This document shows, in pieces, positions 33,938 to 45,436 of a stretch of 64,000 nt of DNA. The stretch is from Erythrobasidium yunnanense (Eukaryota > Basidiomycota > Cystobasidiomycetes > Erythrobasidiales > Erythrobasidiaceae). Numbering within the stretch: the first letter of the stretch is position 1; every line of letters begins with the position of its first letter. The stretch spans positions 310,001-374,000 of the forward strand of contig BCJC01000004.1 in assembly GCA_001600175.1 (NCBI GenBank), in the 5' to 3' direction. The notes under the pieces were generated by a model. It was not told the origin of the DNA and made no database searches. It was given only the letters and a program-made list of their open reading frames with translations. The position numbers and the translations under genes are program-made.

Positions 33938-35246
33938 TCACTTCTTGAGATATGTCAAAGCAGCTATACACAGTGCATCTATTCCAGTCTCCATCGTAGG
34001 GTGGATAGGCGGCGCGAAGCGGTCCGAGTGATTACTCGGTACACGCGCACTCACGGTTCCCTCCTTTTCGCACTCATCCCACAATGAAGGTTCTACTCCT
34101 CCGATATGCCAGAAGACGCAGGGCTTGTTTTGCGAAGTAGCCAAGATAGCGACATCTTCCGACATGGGAATGCTCGAATCCAATCTTCGATAGCGTGAAG
34201 AGAAGTGCTTCTGGAAAGCAGCATCTATGCGCTCTTCGTCGGTAGGTTCGTTGTATGTAAGAGGGAAAGTCCGAGTCTGGACCATCGTTGGCTCCTTCTC
34301 TGCACCTGAAGCAAGCGCTTCCGCCCGTGTCCTACGCCATATACTCTCTACAACCCTATCTCGAGTTGCCGTATCGACAGTCCGAATGTCGACGCCAATC
34401 TCGACTGTTTCTGGAATTATGTTTTCCGCAAAACCGCCATGAATGCTGCCTACAGTAACGACGGCACTGTCGTTGATGACATCAATCTCTCGGCTGACGA
34501 TGTTCTGCAATCGGACGACGAGGTTGCTGGCCATCAAGACAGGGTCGATAGTGGTGTGGGGAACAGCTCCGTGGCCGCCGCGACCGAACAAGGTGATCTT
34601 GTAGCTATCGCATGCGCCCATGATGACTTTGCTCTTGGAACCGACTGTCCCACTCTTGAATGGCATAACATGCTGGCCTAGCACGACATCGGGAACAGGC
34701 ACTCTGTCGTAGAGGCCGCCGTCGACCATAGCTTGTGCGCCTGTTCCACGCTCCTCTGCCTGTTGGAAGACCACAATGAGAGTGCCGCTCCAGTCATTGC
34801 GGTTCTTGACGAGGTATTCAGTAGCTGTGGTATGTTACGCTCAGCCGCGTTCAATATCGATTCTGCGGAACGGCCTTACCCGCTAGCAAGCATGTCATAT
34901 GTATATCGTGACCGCACGCATGCATCACAGGGTGCTCTACGCCGTTGATATCGTTCATTCGCTTGCGACTTGCATAGGGTAAGCCGGTCTGTTCTAAGAC
35001 GGGCAGTCCATCCATATCAGATCTGAGGAGCACTGTAGGTCCAGAGCCATTGGAGAAAGTCGCAGCAACGCTAGTTCCTCCTATTCCTGTATGAACATCA
35101 AAGCACCCGTGTTGGCGGAGTTGCTTTGCGATGAATTCTCCCGTCTCATGTTCGCAGTTGGACAGTTCTGGATTCCGGTGAAGATGCTTGTATAGCTCTT
35201 CATATGAAGCCAGATCCAGGCTTGCGCTAGGCAGGGACTCGGGCAT
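33938..35246 (-). CDS. M20D metallopeptidase / N-acyl amino acid amidohydrolase
   Basis: Zinc (or Mn) amidohydrolase of family M20D, related to hippurate hydrolase, IAA-amino acid hydrolase and aminoacylase-like enzymes; releases amino acids from N-acyl conjugates. Two exons, 35246-34880 and 34824-33938, 417 residues. The start ATG at 35244-35246 gives MPESLPSASLDLASYEELYK; the open frame further upstream has no ATG. Motifs: LHRNPELSNCEHET, LLRSDMDGLPVLEQTGLPYA, VMHACGHDIHMT (metal ligands), VVFQQAEERGTGAQAM (catalytic Glu pair) and the dimerisation domain insert with GRGGHGAVPHTTIDPV. The C-terminal PSNHSDRFAPP carries the last ligand histidine region. The natural substrate cannot be read off. 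Confidence 0.9.
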
Positions 35247-35459
35247 CTCAGGAATAGTTACTAGAATAGACCAGGAAGGAAGGGCAGCAGATCTTAGCAA
35301 CACTTGATGCGTAGTACGATGCGAAAGTCAAGCCAGTTGATTATTGACGTTTCGAGCGAGTTGAACAGACGAGAGGTCCATCGGCTATCGTCGGCCTTTG
35401 AGCCCGTGGCCGTCTCGTTCCAGCAGCATGCAAGCTCTTGAACACGCGCCAGCAGCAAC

Positions 35460-36742
35460 ATGGACCTTCAGAGACAAGTCCCAACATATACCATCCTCGA
35501 AGCTGATGGCCAGCATGCAGTAGGATCATTGCATCGTTCGCATTCAAAGCAGCCTGGCTGAAGATAGCCGGACAGGATGATATCCTGGAACAGAAAATCT
35601 TTGCTGCTACGCCTGAACATCCATGCAACGTCAAGTTCTTCCGTACCTCTCTCGCTCTGCCTGGTGTAGATACTCTCGCACCTTGGACCGATGTTCCTGA
35701 AGACCTACGCAAAGAAGTTGACGGCCTAATGATCCTCAAGGTCTATCTCACCGAGGAAGATATAAACCTGTTTCCAAAGCTCAAGGTGTACGCGACATCA
35801 TCCCTCCCAAACTATCCAATTACTGATATGTTGCTTACAGAATCGTTCGTTGCGGAGTGGGCTATGATCGCATAGACCGCGCAGCAGCAGCTAGAAGAGG
35901 TATCACTGTATGCAATGTGCCGGGTGAGCTACTCATACGGATCAGCGATGCGACCTACGGCTAACAACTGTTCTTTAGACTACGGAACAGCTGAAATAGC
36001 AGATCATGCGCTGGCACTCGCTCTTTCCCTCCGACGCGGTATCCTACTCCACCATGACACCCAGCGTGGTCCATCTCCAGCTCCATGGACTCATATCGTC
36101 AGCCCGCTGGTTCAGCGCATACAGAAGACAACCTTCGGCGTACTTGGTCTGGGTCGCATTGGCACAGCAGCAGCCTTGAGAGCAAAAGCCTTCGGCTGGG
36201 ATGTCCTCTTCTACGATCCATACCTTCCGAACGGTGTCGACAAGGCCTTGTCGATCGAGCGGACTAAGGATATCAAGGATCTATTCAGGCGGTCAATTGT
36301 TCTGTCGATACACTGTCCTCATACGCGGGAGACACGCAATATGGTCAACTATGACCTGCTCAGTCTCCTTCCTGAAAATGCGATACTGGTCAATACTGCC
36401 AGAGGAGAAATCGTAGACCTCGATGCTGTAGAAAGGTGTCTGAAGGAGAACAAGCTGGCTGGGGCAGGACTCGATGTCGTCCCACAAGAACCAATACCTG
36501 AGCCAGCACCTTCTCTTGTTCAGGCGTACAGGCGGAACGAGCCCTGGTTGACAGGCCGTAAGTCTACTTGATCGAGCTTCGAAGTTTTACTGATTATGCC
36601 TTCAGGCCTTGTCTTGACATGTCATACGGCATATTACTCACCAGCAAGTATAGATGAGATTCGCCTAAAGTCTGCCCAGACGATGCGAGATGTCTTGATC
36701 GAAAAGCTGCAGAGCAATATTATCAAGCCAGAGACGGAGTAG
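35460..36742 (+). CDS. D-isomer-specific 2-hydroxyacid dehydrogenase, CtBP/SerA-like
   Basis: NAD-dependent dehydrogenase of the D-2-hydroxyacid family. It starts MDLQRQVPTYTILEADGQ (exon 1, 35460-35519), with exon 2 at 35564-35787 and further exons to 36742. Motifs: IVRCGVGYDRID, TFGVLGLGRIGTAAALRAKA (Rossmann GxGxxG), the catalytic Arg in LVNTARGEIVD, Glu in VVPQEP and His in LTCHTAYYSPAS. LDVVPQEP and CHTAYYS followed by a conserved helical end resemble CtBP-type proteins more than glycerate dehydrogenases. The catalytic residues are all present, so it is probably an active enzyme, with substrate unknown. The first intron is 44 nt. It is divergent from the M20 hydrolase with about 210 bp between starts. 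Confidence 0.88.
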
Positions 36743-36850
36743 TCAGATCAGCTGCATCAGTCGGTTGTCTGAATGGATACTGTAGAGGATAGTCAGTAGT
36801 AGCATCAGCCATCCCGTTTTGCGTGCATTCATCTCGCGCAGGTCTGCCTA

Positions 36851-38181
36851 ATGCCGACTATTCTGCTTCTCGGGCCACAATGTTCTGGCAAGCATACGGT
36901 AGCCAACTATCTTGCACTCCATGAAGGTTTCGAGCGTGTCCAGCTCGCGAATGCCCAGCCTGGGAGCGCGTCGACGTCGCAGAACAACGACGATTCAAGC
37001 CTGACTTTCCTATCTGCTTCTGATTTCTTGGACTACGCGACGTTGAATTGGAGGAAACGATATGTCTGCTGTGATGTGCGCAGCAGGCAGGAGCTGGATC
37101 CGTTCATCAAGAGGCCTTGGGTCTTGCTGGTCGGCTGCGAAGCTGGCGTAATGCAGCGCTGGCGGAGATGTAACAACTTGTAAGCGAAGCACGCATTCGC
37201 AGAGATCAAGGCTGATGTATCCTGGATAGACTTCTGGCAGCTGGAGAAGAACCGCTTGGACTGGAAGAGTTCGTCGAACGCGACGATTTGACGATGTTTG
37301 GGAATCACGAAGCACCTTCACTTTCGCGCAAGCAAAGAAGTGACAAGAATTCCATGCAAACGCTTCAGCTTCCCAACGGCAATACCGCTTCTACCTTCCA
37401 CCTCCCTACTCTGCCTCCTCCCTCACCTGAGCTTTCAAGCCGGACTTTCTCAGCTCCTGCAAAACAAGATGCTCTTGCTCCTCTTGTCAGGCTGTGTAAC
37501 CTGCACATCCAGACTGGTCTCTATGCCAGCTTGGACGACCTGCACGATCACCTGAAACAGCTGGATCTTACAAAGGAAGATAGGATGCGACCTGGCTGGG
37601 ATAGATACTTCATGACACTTGCAGGTCTCGCGTCGCTCCGGTGGGGCTCACGACAAGCTACTCAAAAGAACGCAGCTGACGATTTGCCCATTCCCAGGAG
37701 CAACTGCATGAAGCGACGCGTAGGTGCAGTGCTGGTGATGAACAAGCGTGTCATCAGTACTGGCTATAATGGTACGCCTCGCGGCCTTCGCAACTGCAAC
37801 GAAGGCGGCTGCGCTCGATGCAATTCGACTTCGGTGTCATCCATGGCTGGCGCAAATGGCACGGTCACGCCTATCAAGAGCGGAGTAGCACTGGACGAAT
37901 GTCTCTGCCTTCATGCAGAAGAAAACGCATTACTAGAAGCCGGACGGGATAGAGCAGAAGGAGGTGTCATGTATTGCAATACGTGAGCATAGCCAACCTC
38001 TGTCTTACATACGTGCTGATCGTCTCTATGCAGGTGTCCTTGCTTACGGTGTGCAGTCAAGATTACCCAAATGAACATCAAAGAGCTGGTCTACTCGCAG
38101 TCCTATTCGATGGACGAAGCTAGTTCACGCGTCTTCAAGGAAGCAGGCGTACTTATGCGTCAAATAGACCTGATAGATTAG
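36851..38181 (+). CDS. DCD1: Deoxycytidylate (dCMP) deaminase
   Basis: Zinc-dependent deamination of dCMP to dUMP, feeding thymidylate synthesis. Three exons, starting MPTILLLGPQCSGKHTVANY at 36851. The N-terminal ~200 residues include a P-loop-like GPQCSGKHT stretch, as in the fungal Dcd1 N-terminal extension. The catalytic domain follows: WDRYFMTLAGLASLRWGS, SNCMKRRVGAVLVMNKRVIS, TGYNGTPRGLRNCNEGGC, the zinc-binding LHAEENALLEAG with catalytic Glu, and CPCLRCAVKIT across the last intron. It ends VLMRQIDLID. Allosteric control by dCTP/dTTP is known for the family; the GYNGTPRG loop involved is present. It follows the dehydrogenase gene in the same direction after about 110 bp. Confidence 0.94.
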
Positions 38182-38448
38182 ATGGGCAGATACAACTAGA
38201 TTACAAGCCGTGTGCATCGCTGCTAGTTGCATTACTTGACCTGATTGCTGGCGGCGGTCGGCTCCGCTTTGCTGATAGACTTAGTGTAGTGCTGTAATCG
38301 TATCTGTAAGCCATCTCGGAAAGCCATAGTATGCCACTCGAGCAGACAACGCATGCCGCCGCTAGCCGAAGTGACAAATTGCGAACTTATCTGAACTCCG
38401 CCTCTTTGCTTCGCCTGACTCGACTTGTATCCAGAGCAGAGTCGCACA

Positions 38449-40053
38449 ATGTCGATAGAGCTGGACGACCTCTCGCGAACGCGCAACACGCACGCTGAGG
38501 TGGACTCAAAGGCAGAAGAAGCTTCTTTGCGGAGTCAGCCTTTACAGAAACTTCAACGAGGTCGCTTTCAGATCACCAACCCGACACATAGAACTATCTA
38601 CACCGTCTTCCAATTATGTGCTATCAGCTTCTGGTCAAGCTTTACCTCTGGTCTCGTGACAGTCGGGCTGCCTACTATCGCCCAGGCTATACAGATTCCC
38701 AATTCTCTCTACTTGTGGCCATCCTCCGTTCTTGGCCTTGCTTCTGGAGCAACTCTGCTTCTTGCAGGTGCTGTCGCCGACTTGATTGGGCCTTTCAACG
38801 TCGAGATAGTCGGATGCACTCTCGTCGGCATCTTCACTCTCGCTTGCGGTTTCGCATCAACTGGTATCCAGCTAGTCATCTTCCGAGCGCTTCATGGCAT
38901 CGGCCTCTCCATGCATCTTCCCGCTTCCGTAGCTCTGGTAGCTGCAGCTACTCGACCCGGCAAAGGCAGAAACCTAGGCTTCGCATGTCTAGGTCTCAGT
39001 CAGCCTCTCGGGTTCTCATTTGGAATGGTCATCAGCGGCTTTATGATTGAGAAATCAGGCTGGAGAAGCTGCTTCTACCTTTCCGGGAGTGCAGGACTGG
39101 CTGCAGCTCTTATTGGCTTTTGGATCTTGCCAAGGACGCATACAGCATTAGTTGCTCGCGGGCAATCCCTTCTCCGCACTCTTTGGCTCGGAGTTGACTG
39201 GATTGGAGGCACCCTAGCATCTGCGGGATTTGCTCTTGTCTCCTATGTCCTCGCCATCGTCAGCGATGACCTACACGCACTCCGCCATGCTGGGAATGCA
39301 GCTATGCTGGGGATCGGTGTCCTGCTTCTCGTCTTGTTCCCGCTATGGATGCACTATCGCGAAGTGCAAGGCAAGCCCGCTCTTATACCGAATAAGCTTT
39401 GGAAGCGAGCATCCTTTACCAGTGTCTGTGTCATGGTCTTGATCTCCTGGGGTGTCCTCAACTCCCTGGAATTATTCTCCAGCTTGTACTTCCAGGAAAT
39501 CCAGAAGGTGTCGCCCATCTTCACATCGCTACGCCTTCTACCCAGTCTTCTAGCTGGCACTCTCATCGGTCTGACTGTTGGCCTCTTCGTCGACAAAGTC
39601 TCTGCTCGCTGGCTGGTTGCAGCATCTTCTGCTCTCTGCGCTTGTGCGGCCATGCTTATGGCCGTCGCCGACCCGTACTGGAACTACTGGTACATGCAGT
39701 TCTGGGGACAAGTTCTTTCGCCATTCAGCGGCGATGTCTTGTTCACCGTCGGACTTCTGGTCGTTTCGGACCAGTTCCCAGAAGATACGCAAGCGTTGGC
39801 GGGCGCTGTCTTCAATACGATGGCTCAGTTTGGATGGAGTCTGGGCATCGGTATATGCCAAGTCGTGGCATTAGGTGTCGGGACCAGCGGACACGCCGAG
39901 CATTCAATACCGCTGGGCAGCCCAGCCTGGGAGCGTCTACTGCAGGGCTACCGGGCAGCGTTCTGGACTATGTTTGCGATGATGCTGCTATGTGGTCTTA
40001 TAGCTGTAGGAGGGCTCAGAAAAGCAGGAAAGGTCGGCACGAAGCGGGATTAG
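38449..40053 (+). CDS. MFS exporter, DHA2-like drug:H+ antiporter
   Basis: Single-exon membrane transporter, 534 residues, starting MSIELDDLSRTRNTHAEVDS. A hydrophilic N-terminal tail of about 60 residues precedes roughly 12-14 hydrophobic segments. Visible features: LPTIAQAIQIPNSLYLWPSS in the first extracellular loop, GAVADLIGPFNVEIVG, IFRALHGIGLSMHLPASVAL (motif B-like), GKGRNLGFACLGLSQPLGFS (motif C-like, antiporter signature), LFVDKVSARW and SDQFPEDTQALAGAVFNTMA. The pattern fits the DHA2/aminotriazole-multidrug group of fungal exporters. Being intronless in an intron-dense neighbourhood makes it unusual here and could indicate retroposition or transfer, though base composition looks ordinary. 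Substrate unknown. Confidence 0.88.
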   Translation: MSIELDDLSRTRNTHAEVDSKAEEASLRSQPLQKLQRGRFQITNPTHRTIYTVFQLCAISFWSSFTSGLVTVGLPTIAQAIQIPNSLYLWPSSVLGLASGATLLLAGAVADLIGPFNVEIVGCTLVGIFTLACGFASTGIQLVIFRALHGIGLSMHLPASVALVAAATRPGKGRNLGFACLGLSQPLGFSFGMVISGFMIEKSGWRSCFYLSGSAGLAAALIGFWILPRTHTALVARGQSLLRTLWLGVDWIGGTLASAGFALVSYVLAIVSDDLHALRHAGNAAMLGIGVLLLVLFPLWMHYREVQGKPALIPNKLWKRASFTSVCVMVLISWGVLNSLELFSSLYFQEIQKVSPIFTSLRLLPSLLAGTLIGLTVGLFVDKVSARWLVAASSALCACAAMLMAVADPYWNYWYMQFWGQVLSPFSGDVLFTVGLLVVSDQFPEDTQALAGAVFNTMAQFGWSLGIGICQVVALGVGTSGHAEHSIPLGSPAWERLLQGYRAAFWTMFAMMLLCGLIAVGGLRKAGKVGTKRD

Positions 40054-40220
40054 GGTGTAGGGGAATTAGGGTGGAAGTTGGGTCTCCCATGTGTTTGAGT
40101 ACTACATTATAGATACGCAAATGAATGAAGATCGCAGTGTAACGTCATTCCGAATGCGAGTACCTTGAAACCTGCAACCGGTCTCTTGCTTGAACGCGCC
40201 TAACCCATGCCGAGCTGGTT

Positions 40221-42691
40221 ATGTGGAGCTCAAGCTCGTCCAAGACATCCAATGCAGGCTCATCAGGATTCTTCTCGCAACACCGGCGTACTGCGACTGC
40301 CGAATCATCCATGAAAGGCCAGTCGCCATACGGAAAGCATCAGAAGACGGCCACGTTCGATAGCGAAGATGCATGGAGACTGGACGACGACGATGAAGAT
40401 GAAGGCGATGCTCCCAGAATCGCGCAAGTCGCAGCTCAGGCTGGTTTAGGCCGGAAAGCAAGCGCGACGAGCATACCCGCTGCAGTGGTCACTTCGAGCG
40501 CGCAAGCAAGCTCAAGCAGTCTAAACCTCAATCTATCATCCTCTAATAGTGGGCGATCCAGTCCTGTTCACCTCAAATCACCTGCGAACCAAGTGCGCGA
40601 GCGTGGTCGCCAAACTAGCTTTGGCTTCTGGGAGCGCATAAGCGGCTTCGGCGTTGGAAGCAGTAGTTCCAGCGTAGCAAGCAAGAACAACGATGAAGCA
40701 GAAGCAAGCGGTTATTCGCGTTTCGATGATCAGCTCGAACTCGAAGATAACTTCGATGGGACTTACTCTGTCGCTCCAGGAGGAGCCAGTGCTTCTGCTG
40801 GTCCGCAAGGGAAGCTATCGGCTGCTGCGAATATCTCGCGCCCGCCCTTGTTAGGTGGAGGATCCGCTGCTGCCCGAAGCTCTAGCAAGGTACCGCAAGT
40901 CTCGTCAGCTGTGCAGAATAGCAAGGGCAAAGGCAAGTCAGTAGATAGTCCTGGGGCAGCAACGGTTATCGGGACGCCGCGGCCAAAATCGCCCTTCGTC
41001 AAAGGCTTGCAGCGCGATAGGCCTAGAGACAGCGATGATATGCGGAAGTCAGTTCGCAAAGATATAGAGGACGTCTTGGAAGGTGAGATTGCGCCTATCC
41101 GTACTGAGGGCCAGCTAACAAGTGTACAGATCCAGTGAATATTTTAAAGAACCTTTCGCTCGGGGCAGCGACCGCGACTCCAGCTACTCCAGACACTGCC
41201 CAATCCATGCCTCCACCTTCAGACTACTATAGCGTGATAGAATCACCAGAAGTACCGGTTGCCGCTTCCTTTCCCTACGACTCGCAAATGGGCGAACGAT
41301 CCTTGTCCGAAGTTCTTACTCCTTCACAATATGCCAAAGAACAAGCTCAAGTTCGTCGTGATGCATCACGGCGTGATAAATTCATGGAGTGTCTGAAGAA
41401 GGATACTGTTGACATCGGTACGTCAAAGGCGCAAGTGTAGCCTGTCAAGCGACTAATGCATCTTTGTGTCAGCCGAGCTACGTAAGCTAGCATGGGCTGG
41501 TATCCCTTTTGAAGTACGACCTATAGCTTGGCAGCTTCTTCTTGTCAGTCCGAGCCAGTCTCCACCGTCGAACCTTGCTAATATGCGATATACGATGATG
41601 ATAACAGGGCTACCTTCCGTCTGTATCGTCGCGGCGGATATCTGTACTCGCACGGAAGCGGAAAGAATACGCCGATGCGGTCGACATGGCTTTCTCACGG
41701 GGCGAAGCCAGTCTGGATGCTGTTCTATGGCATCAGATCAAGATCGATGTACCGCGGACGAACCCTGGTGTGCCATTATGGCAGTTTGAGAGCACGCAGA
41801 GAGTAAGTGAAAAGCGCTGCTACCACTGCAGAACCGTCTGAACAGTATCGCATATGTAGAGTCTTGAACGGATACTCTATGTCTGGGCGATAAGGCATCC
41901 TGCAAGTGGCTATGTACAAGGTATCAACGATCTCGCGACACCTTTCTTTCAAGTCTTTCTCTCCTCCTATATCGGTAAGTCTGCACCATGCCTTTAGCTC
42001 AAAACACTTTTCTGATACTTCTCATATTTCATAGACTGTGATCCTGAAGACTATGATATCTCTACCCTGCCAGAGAATGCTCTGTCTGCCCTCGAAGCGG
42101 ACACATTCTGGTGTCTTTCCAAATTATTGGACGGCATACAGGACAACTATATTTTTGCGCAGCCGGGCATACATCGACAAGTCGCTCGGTGTCAAGAGTT
42201 GTGCTTCCGCGTAGATGGTGGGTCTCGCGGTGTCTGCCTGCTTGCAACTACATTTTAATCTGACTATCCCGATTATCCAGCACCTCTCGCGAAGCACCTT
42301 GAAAAGGAGGGCGTTACTTTCCTGCAATTCTCCTTCCGGTGGTTCCATCTGCTATTCTTGCGAGTGCTGCCCGTCAATGCGGTCATTCGGATGTGGGATA
42401 CCTACATGGTAAGCCGAGCTCCTCGTTATTGCTTTCTAGCTAGCCTGACTCATGTTTTCTCTTCCACAGTCAGAAGGGTCGGACGCTTTTGCGAACTATC
42501 ACACCTATGTGTGTCTAGCTTTCTTACTACGGTGGAGCGAGAAGCTACGGTCTATGGATTTCCAGGCCATCATGCTCTTTTTGCAGGATCCAGTTGATCA
42601 TGATACGTGGACAGAGTCTATGACGGAGCTACTATTGAGTGAAGCGTATATGTGGTCGGCGTTGTGGTCCGGTAGTAAGAATACGAAATGA
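40221..42691 (+). CDS. GYP1: Rab GTPase-activating protein, Gyp1/TBC1D22 type
   Basis: TBC-domain GAP that accelerates GTP hydrolysis on Rab proteins (Ypt1 in yeast, at the Golgi). The N-terminal ~300 residues are disordered, Ser- and Asp-rich (MWSSSSSKTSNAGSSGF). The TBC domain is assembled from many exons: ELRKLAWAGIPFEVRPIAWQ, GYLPSVSSRR, ARKRKEYADAV, IKIDVPRTNPGVPLWQ (arginine finger), RILYVWAIRHPASGYVQGIN (glutamine finger YVQG), LEADTFWCLSKLLDGIQDNY, FLQFSFRWFHLLFLR and VIRMWDTYMSEG. Both catalytic fingers are present. The AGIPFEVRP and WHQIKIDVPRTNP signatures are characteristic of the Gyp1/TBC1D22 subgroup. It ends at 42691. I did not see any transmembrane segment. Confidence 0.92.
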
Positions 42692-42853
42692 AATCACGTC
42701 GCTCCGAGTCGGACAAGAGCATTATCAGAACGTTACTAGCATTACGGTGATTGGCTGCATTACTATCGCTAGACCGTCGCGGTCTCTTTGCATTTAGGTC
42801 GTCCGGCTGCTAAGCCTGCTCTCTCACTTCTACCATCCTCTTCTAACTTCATC

Positions 42854-43549
42854 ATGTCTGAAGCATCAACCAGCCAGAACATAATAGACGCTGCACCTGT
42901 TCTAGCTGCAAGTCAAGCGAAGAAGTAGGCTCCTGGGTCTTCGCTATCGATGGAAGATACAAGCTGAAATTCTTGATTTTCCAGGCAAGCTATGTTACCG
43001 CAGACGAGCGAGCCTTTGACGTACGACCTGGGTCTTCTAGCCGTCTTTGACACCTCTCCTCTCGACATTGCTACCTACAACTTGAGCCGCGAGGACTATC
43101 TACAATCGAGCGCGCGAGAAGGGCTTCAAGGCTTGATCAACCAATTATGGCAGCGGCCTACAACAGTCAGCGATGAGGGAGTTATGGCTAGTTTGCCAGA
43201 TATCACGACGGTGCTACCTCGCGAGAAACCACTTCCGAAAGTCAAGGAGCTCACGAAATGGGAGAAATTTGCAAAGAGCAAAGGAATCGTTGGCAAACCC
43301 AAGAAGGAGAGAATGACATTCGACGAGGACAAGCAGGACTATGTTGCGCGTTGGGGATATAAGGGAAAGAACAAGGAAGATGAGAAGAGCTGGCTCGTGG
43401 AAGTGAATGCCAATGCAGAGGATGATGCAAACCCGAGAGCAGACAAGAAGCAGGAGAGGAAAGCGAGAACGCTGAAGAATGCGAAACAGCAGGAGGCAAA
43501 CATCGCGAGAGCCAAGAAAATTACAGGCAAGAAGAGCAGGCGGAATTAA
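42854..43549 (+). CDS. RRS1: Ribosome biogenesis regulatory protein Rrs1
   Basis: Nucleolar factor needed with Rpf2 to load the 5S RNP into pre-60S ribosomes. Two exons: 42854 to about 42925 (MSEASTSQNIIDAAPVLAAS) and about 42985-43549. Family motifs: PLTYDLGLLAVFDTSPLD, INQLWQRPT, LPREKPLPKVKELTKWEKFA, KSKGIVGKPKKERMTFDE and DYVARWGYKGKN, followed by a Lys-rich nuclear/nucleolar tail (RAKKITGKKSRRN). Length around 210 residues is typical of fungal Rrs1. It is convergent with ILV6, with only 104 bp between stop codons. Confidence 0.95.
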
Positions 43550-43653
43550 GGTGTTTTAGCGTTGGTTGAGCTGTTTCATCGTTGTTGTAGTAACTTCCTC
43601 GTTCTCAGTACATGCACGTATATGCTACTGAATCTATTATGAGAACGCAACGT

Positions 43654-45024
43654 CTAACCAGGCGGGAGAAGACCTGCATCGATAGCCGCCGCTTCTTCCT
43701 CCGCAGGCTCTTCATCTGCCATACCCGTCCAAGGCGAATGGATAGGTGCTCTAGGCATGACCATAGTTCCTGTCCTAGCCGCTTCCAATATTCCATACGG
43801 TCTGACCAATTTCAAGAAAGCATCGATTCTGTTCGTCTTGCCTGATACTTCCACAATGACACAGTCATTGCTGACGTCCACAATCTTTCCGCCAAACTGC
43901 TTGGCTAGATTGTCGACTCCACTCAGGTGAAGGTGTTTTTGACGAAGAGCTTCGGAAGGCGTCAGAGTCTCGCGAGGGGGTGTCGGTGATGTGCCAGGTG
44001 CTTGTCCATAAGGTGATGGCTGAGCGGCAGGGTGAGCAGCGACAGCAGCTGCTTCTGTGGCTCTAGCACTCTCTTCTGCAGGTGAGCCTGGCTCAAGACC
44101 TGGTGCGTGTTGCTGGGGTTGTCCTCCGCCTTCTCCCCTTTCTGCCATACGTGCTTCTTCAATCTTTGTTGCTAGTTGATCTTCGAAGTATTCGGGGCCG
44201 AGAATGGAGACTTTGCAAAGAAGCAGTTCGCGCTCGATCGTTCGCCTGCGTGTGTAATCGAGGACCGCCCAGACGGGGACCTGGGAGTGTATGCATTAAT
44301 TGACGAGATTCGATGAAGTATACAGCGAACGCACGAGATCCTCCAGCTGGCGGCGGGCTTGTTCGACTACGCCGTCCTGTCCTCGTAGCACGATGCACAT
44401 GCGGGAAAGGTCTTTGACTTCCGTCGTGCAGACGACTAATGAGTCGATGCTGATCAAGAACCATGATTAGCCTACTTTGCGAGCCAAGTTGAAAGGTAGA
44501 AACACACTTGAAACCTCGAGCTGCCAGCGTACCGGATACTCTTGAGAGCACACCGGGCTCATTTTGAACTAGACAATTGAGTACTCGTCGTGTGAAAGGC
44601 TGGGTAGAGGGAGGTGGAGCTGCAATAGATAATAAGGAGATTAGGGGTAGCCGGGTCAAAAGGCGGCCAGAGGCTACATACTGTTGCTGCGAACGATAAC
44701 AGGATTAGCATTTACTTCATTACAAGAAAATTAGGCGTCTCCAGCTCACTATAGAATGTTTGTTACAGCGTATTCTGCAGACCAGCGGGGAGGGTCAATC
44801 TCAGGCAAGCTTGGAGTTCGCGGTCTTGGATGGGTGAGCTTGTAGTCGAGCGCCGACGTCGATGAGTCTACAGATTTGGGAGGATGCGGCACTTTGCCTG
44901 CAGATTCTGGACTTTTTGTACCAGAGCCGGACGACGAAGCTCCCTGCGCGATTCTTGCAGAAATGCCAAAGTTACGGCGTCCAGACGGCACTTGACGCAG
45001 CAACGAAAGCCGCAAGCTGGCCAT
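43654..45024 (-). CDS. ILV6: Acetolactate synthase regulatory subunit Ilv6
   Basis: Mitochondrial small subunit of acetohydroxyacid synthase. It stimulates the catalytic subunit Ilv2 and confers valine feedback inhibition in branched-chain amino acid synthesis. Five exons: 45024-44750, 44686-44682 (5 nt), 44619-44508, 44449-44335 and 44280-43654; 377 residues. The N-terminus is a basic presequence (MASLRLSLLRQVPSGRRNFG). Conserved ACT-domain sequence: NILYNTPPPSTQPFTRRVLN, CLVQNEPGVLSRVSGTLAAR, FNIDSLVVCTTEVKDLSRM and the C-terminal domain QFGGKIVDVSNDCVIVEVSG with FLKLVRPYGILEAARTG. A Gln/Ala/Pro-rich fungal insertion lies between the two halves. The 5-nt exon supplies the middle of the invariant LYNTPPP. 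Confidence 0.96.
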
Positions 45025-45436
45025 AATCGAGTAGACTATGCTATCGTTTGGCGGTTTGGCGAAAGATCAAGCAAGAAACGGCTGTTGCATCAGATCTGAC
45101 TAGAAACATTTACGGGATTTGCTTGAGATTTGTCTGGTTCTACGTCGCATAGCGTACCTTACTGCTGCTTCAATCTTATCCGCTGCTCGATTCTCAATAC
45201 TGCTGTTCCAGACGCCTGGCGGTCCGGCGCGACCGTCTCGAGCGATATACAGCTAGGGCGGCCTCCCCAGCCTGCTTCCTGCTTCGTAAAGGACACTTAA
45301 GACTCTCTATCTACCCTGTCTGGCACCGGATCAGTGCGAGGTCTTCATGTCGGGCCCGGAGTACCTCGAGTACAGGTCGACGTGTGAGGAGCGCCGCATA
45401 ATGCTTCATACACCTCATTGCTGATATCTATGCTGT
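45025..45436. promoter_or_regulatory. Divergent promoter region, ILV6 / DCAF7
   Basis: 412 bp between the ILV6 ATG (minus) and the first clear ATG of the WD40 gene (plus). The right-hand end may include an unrecognised first exon of the WD40 gene. No Gcn4-type TGACTC element was convincingly located. Confidence 0.4.
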
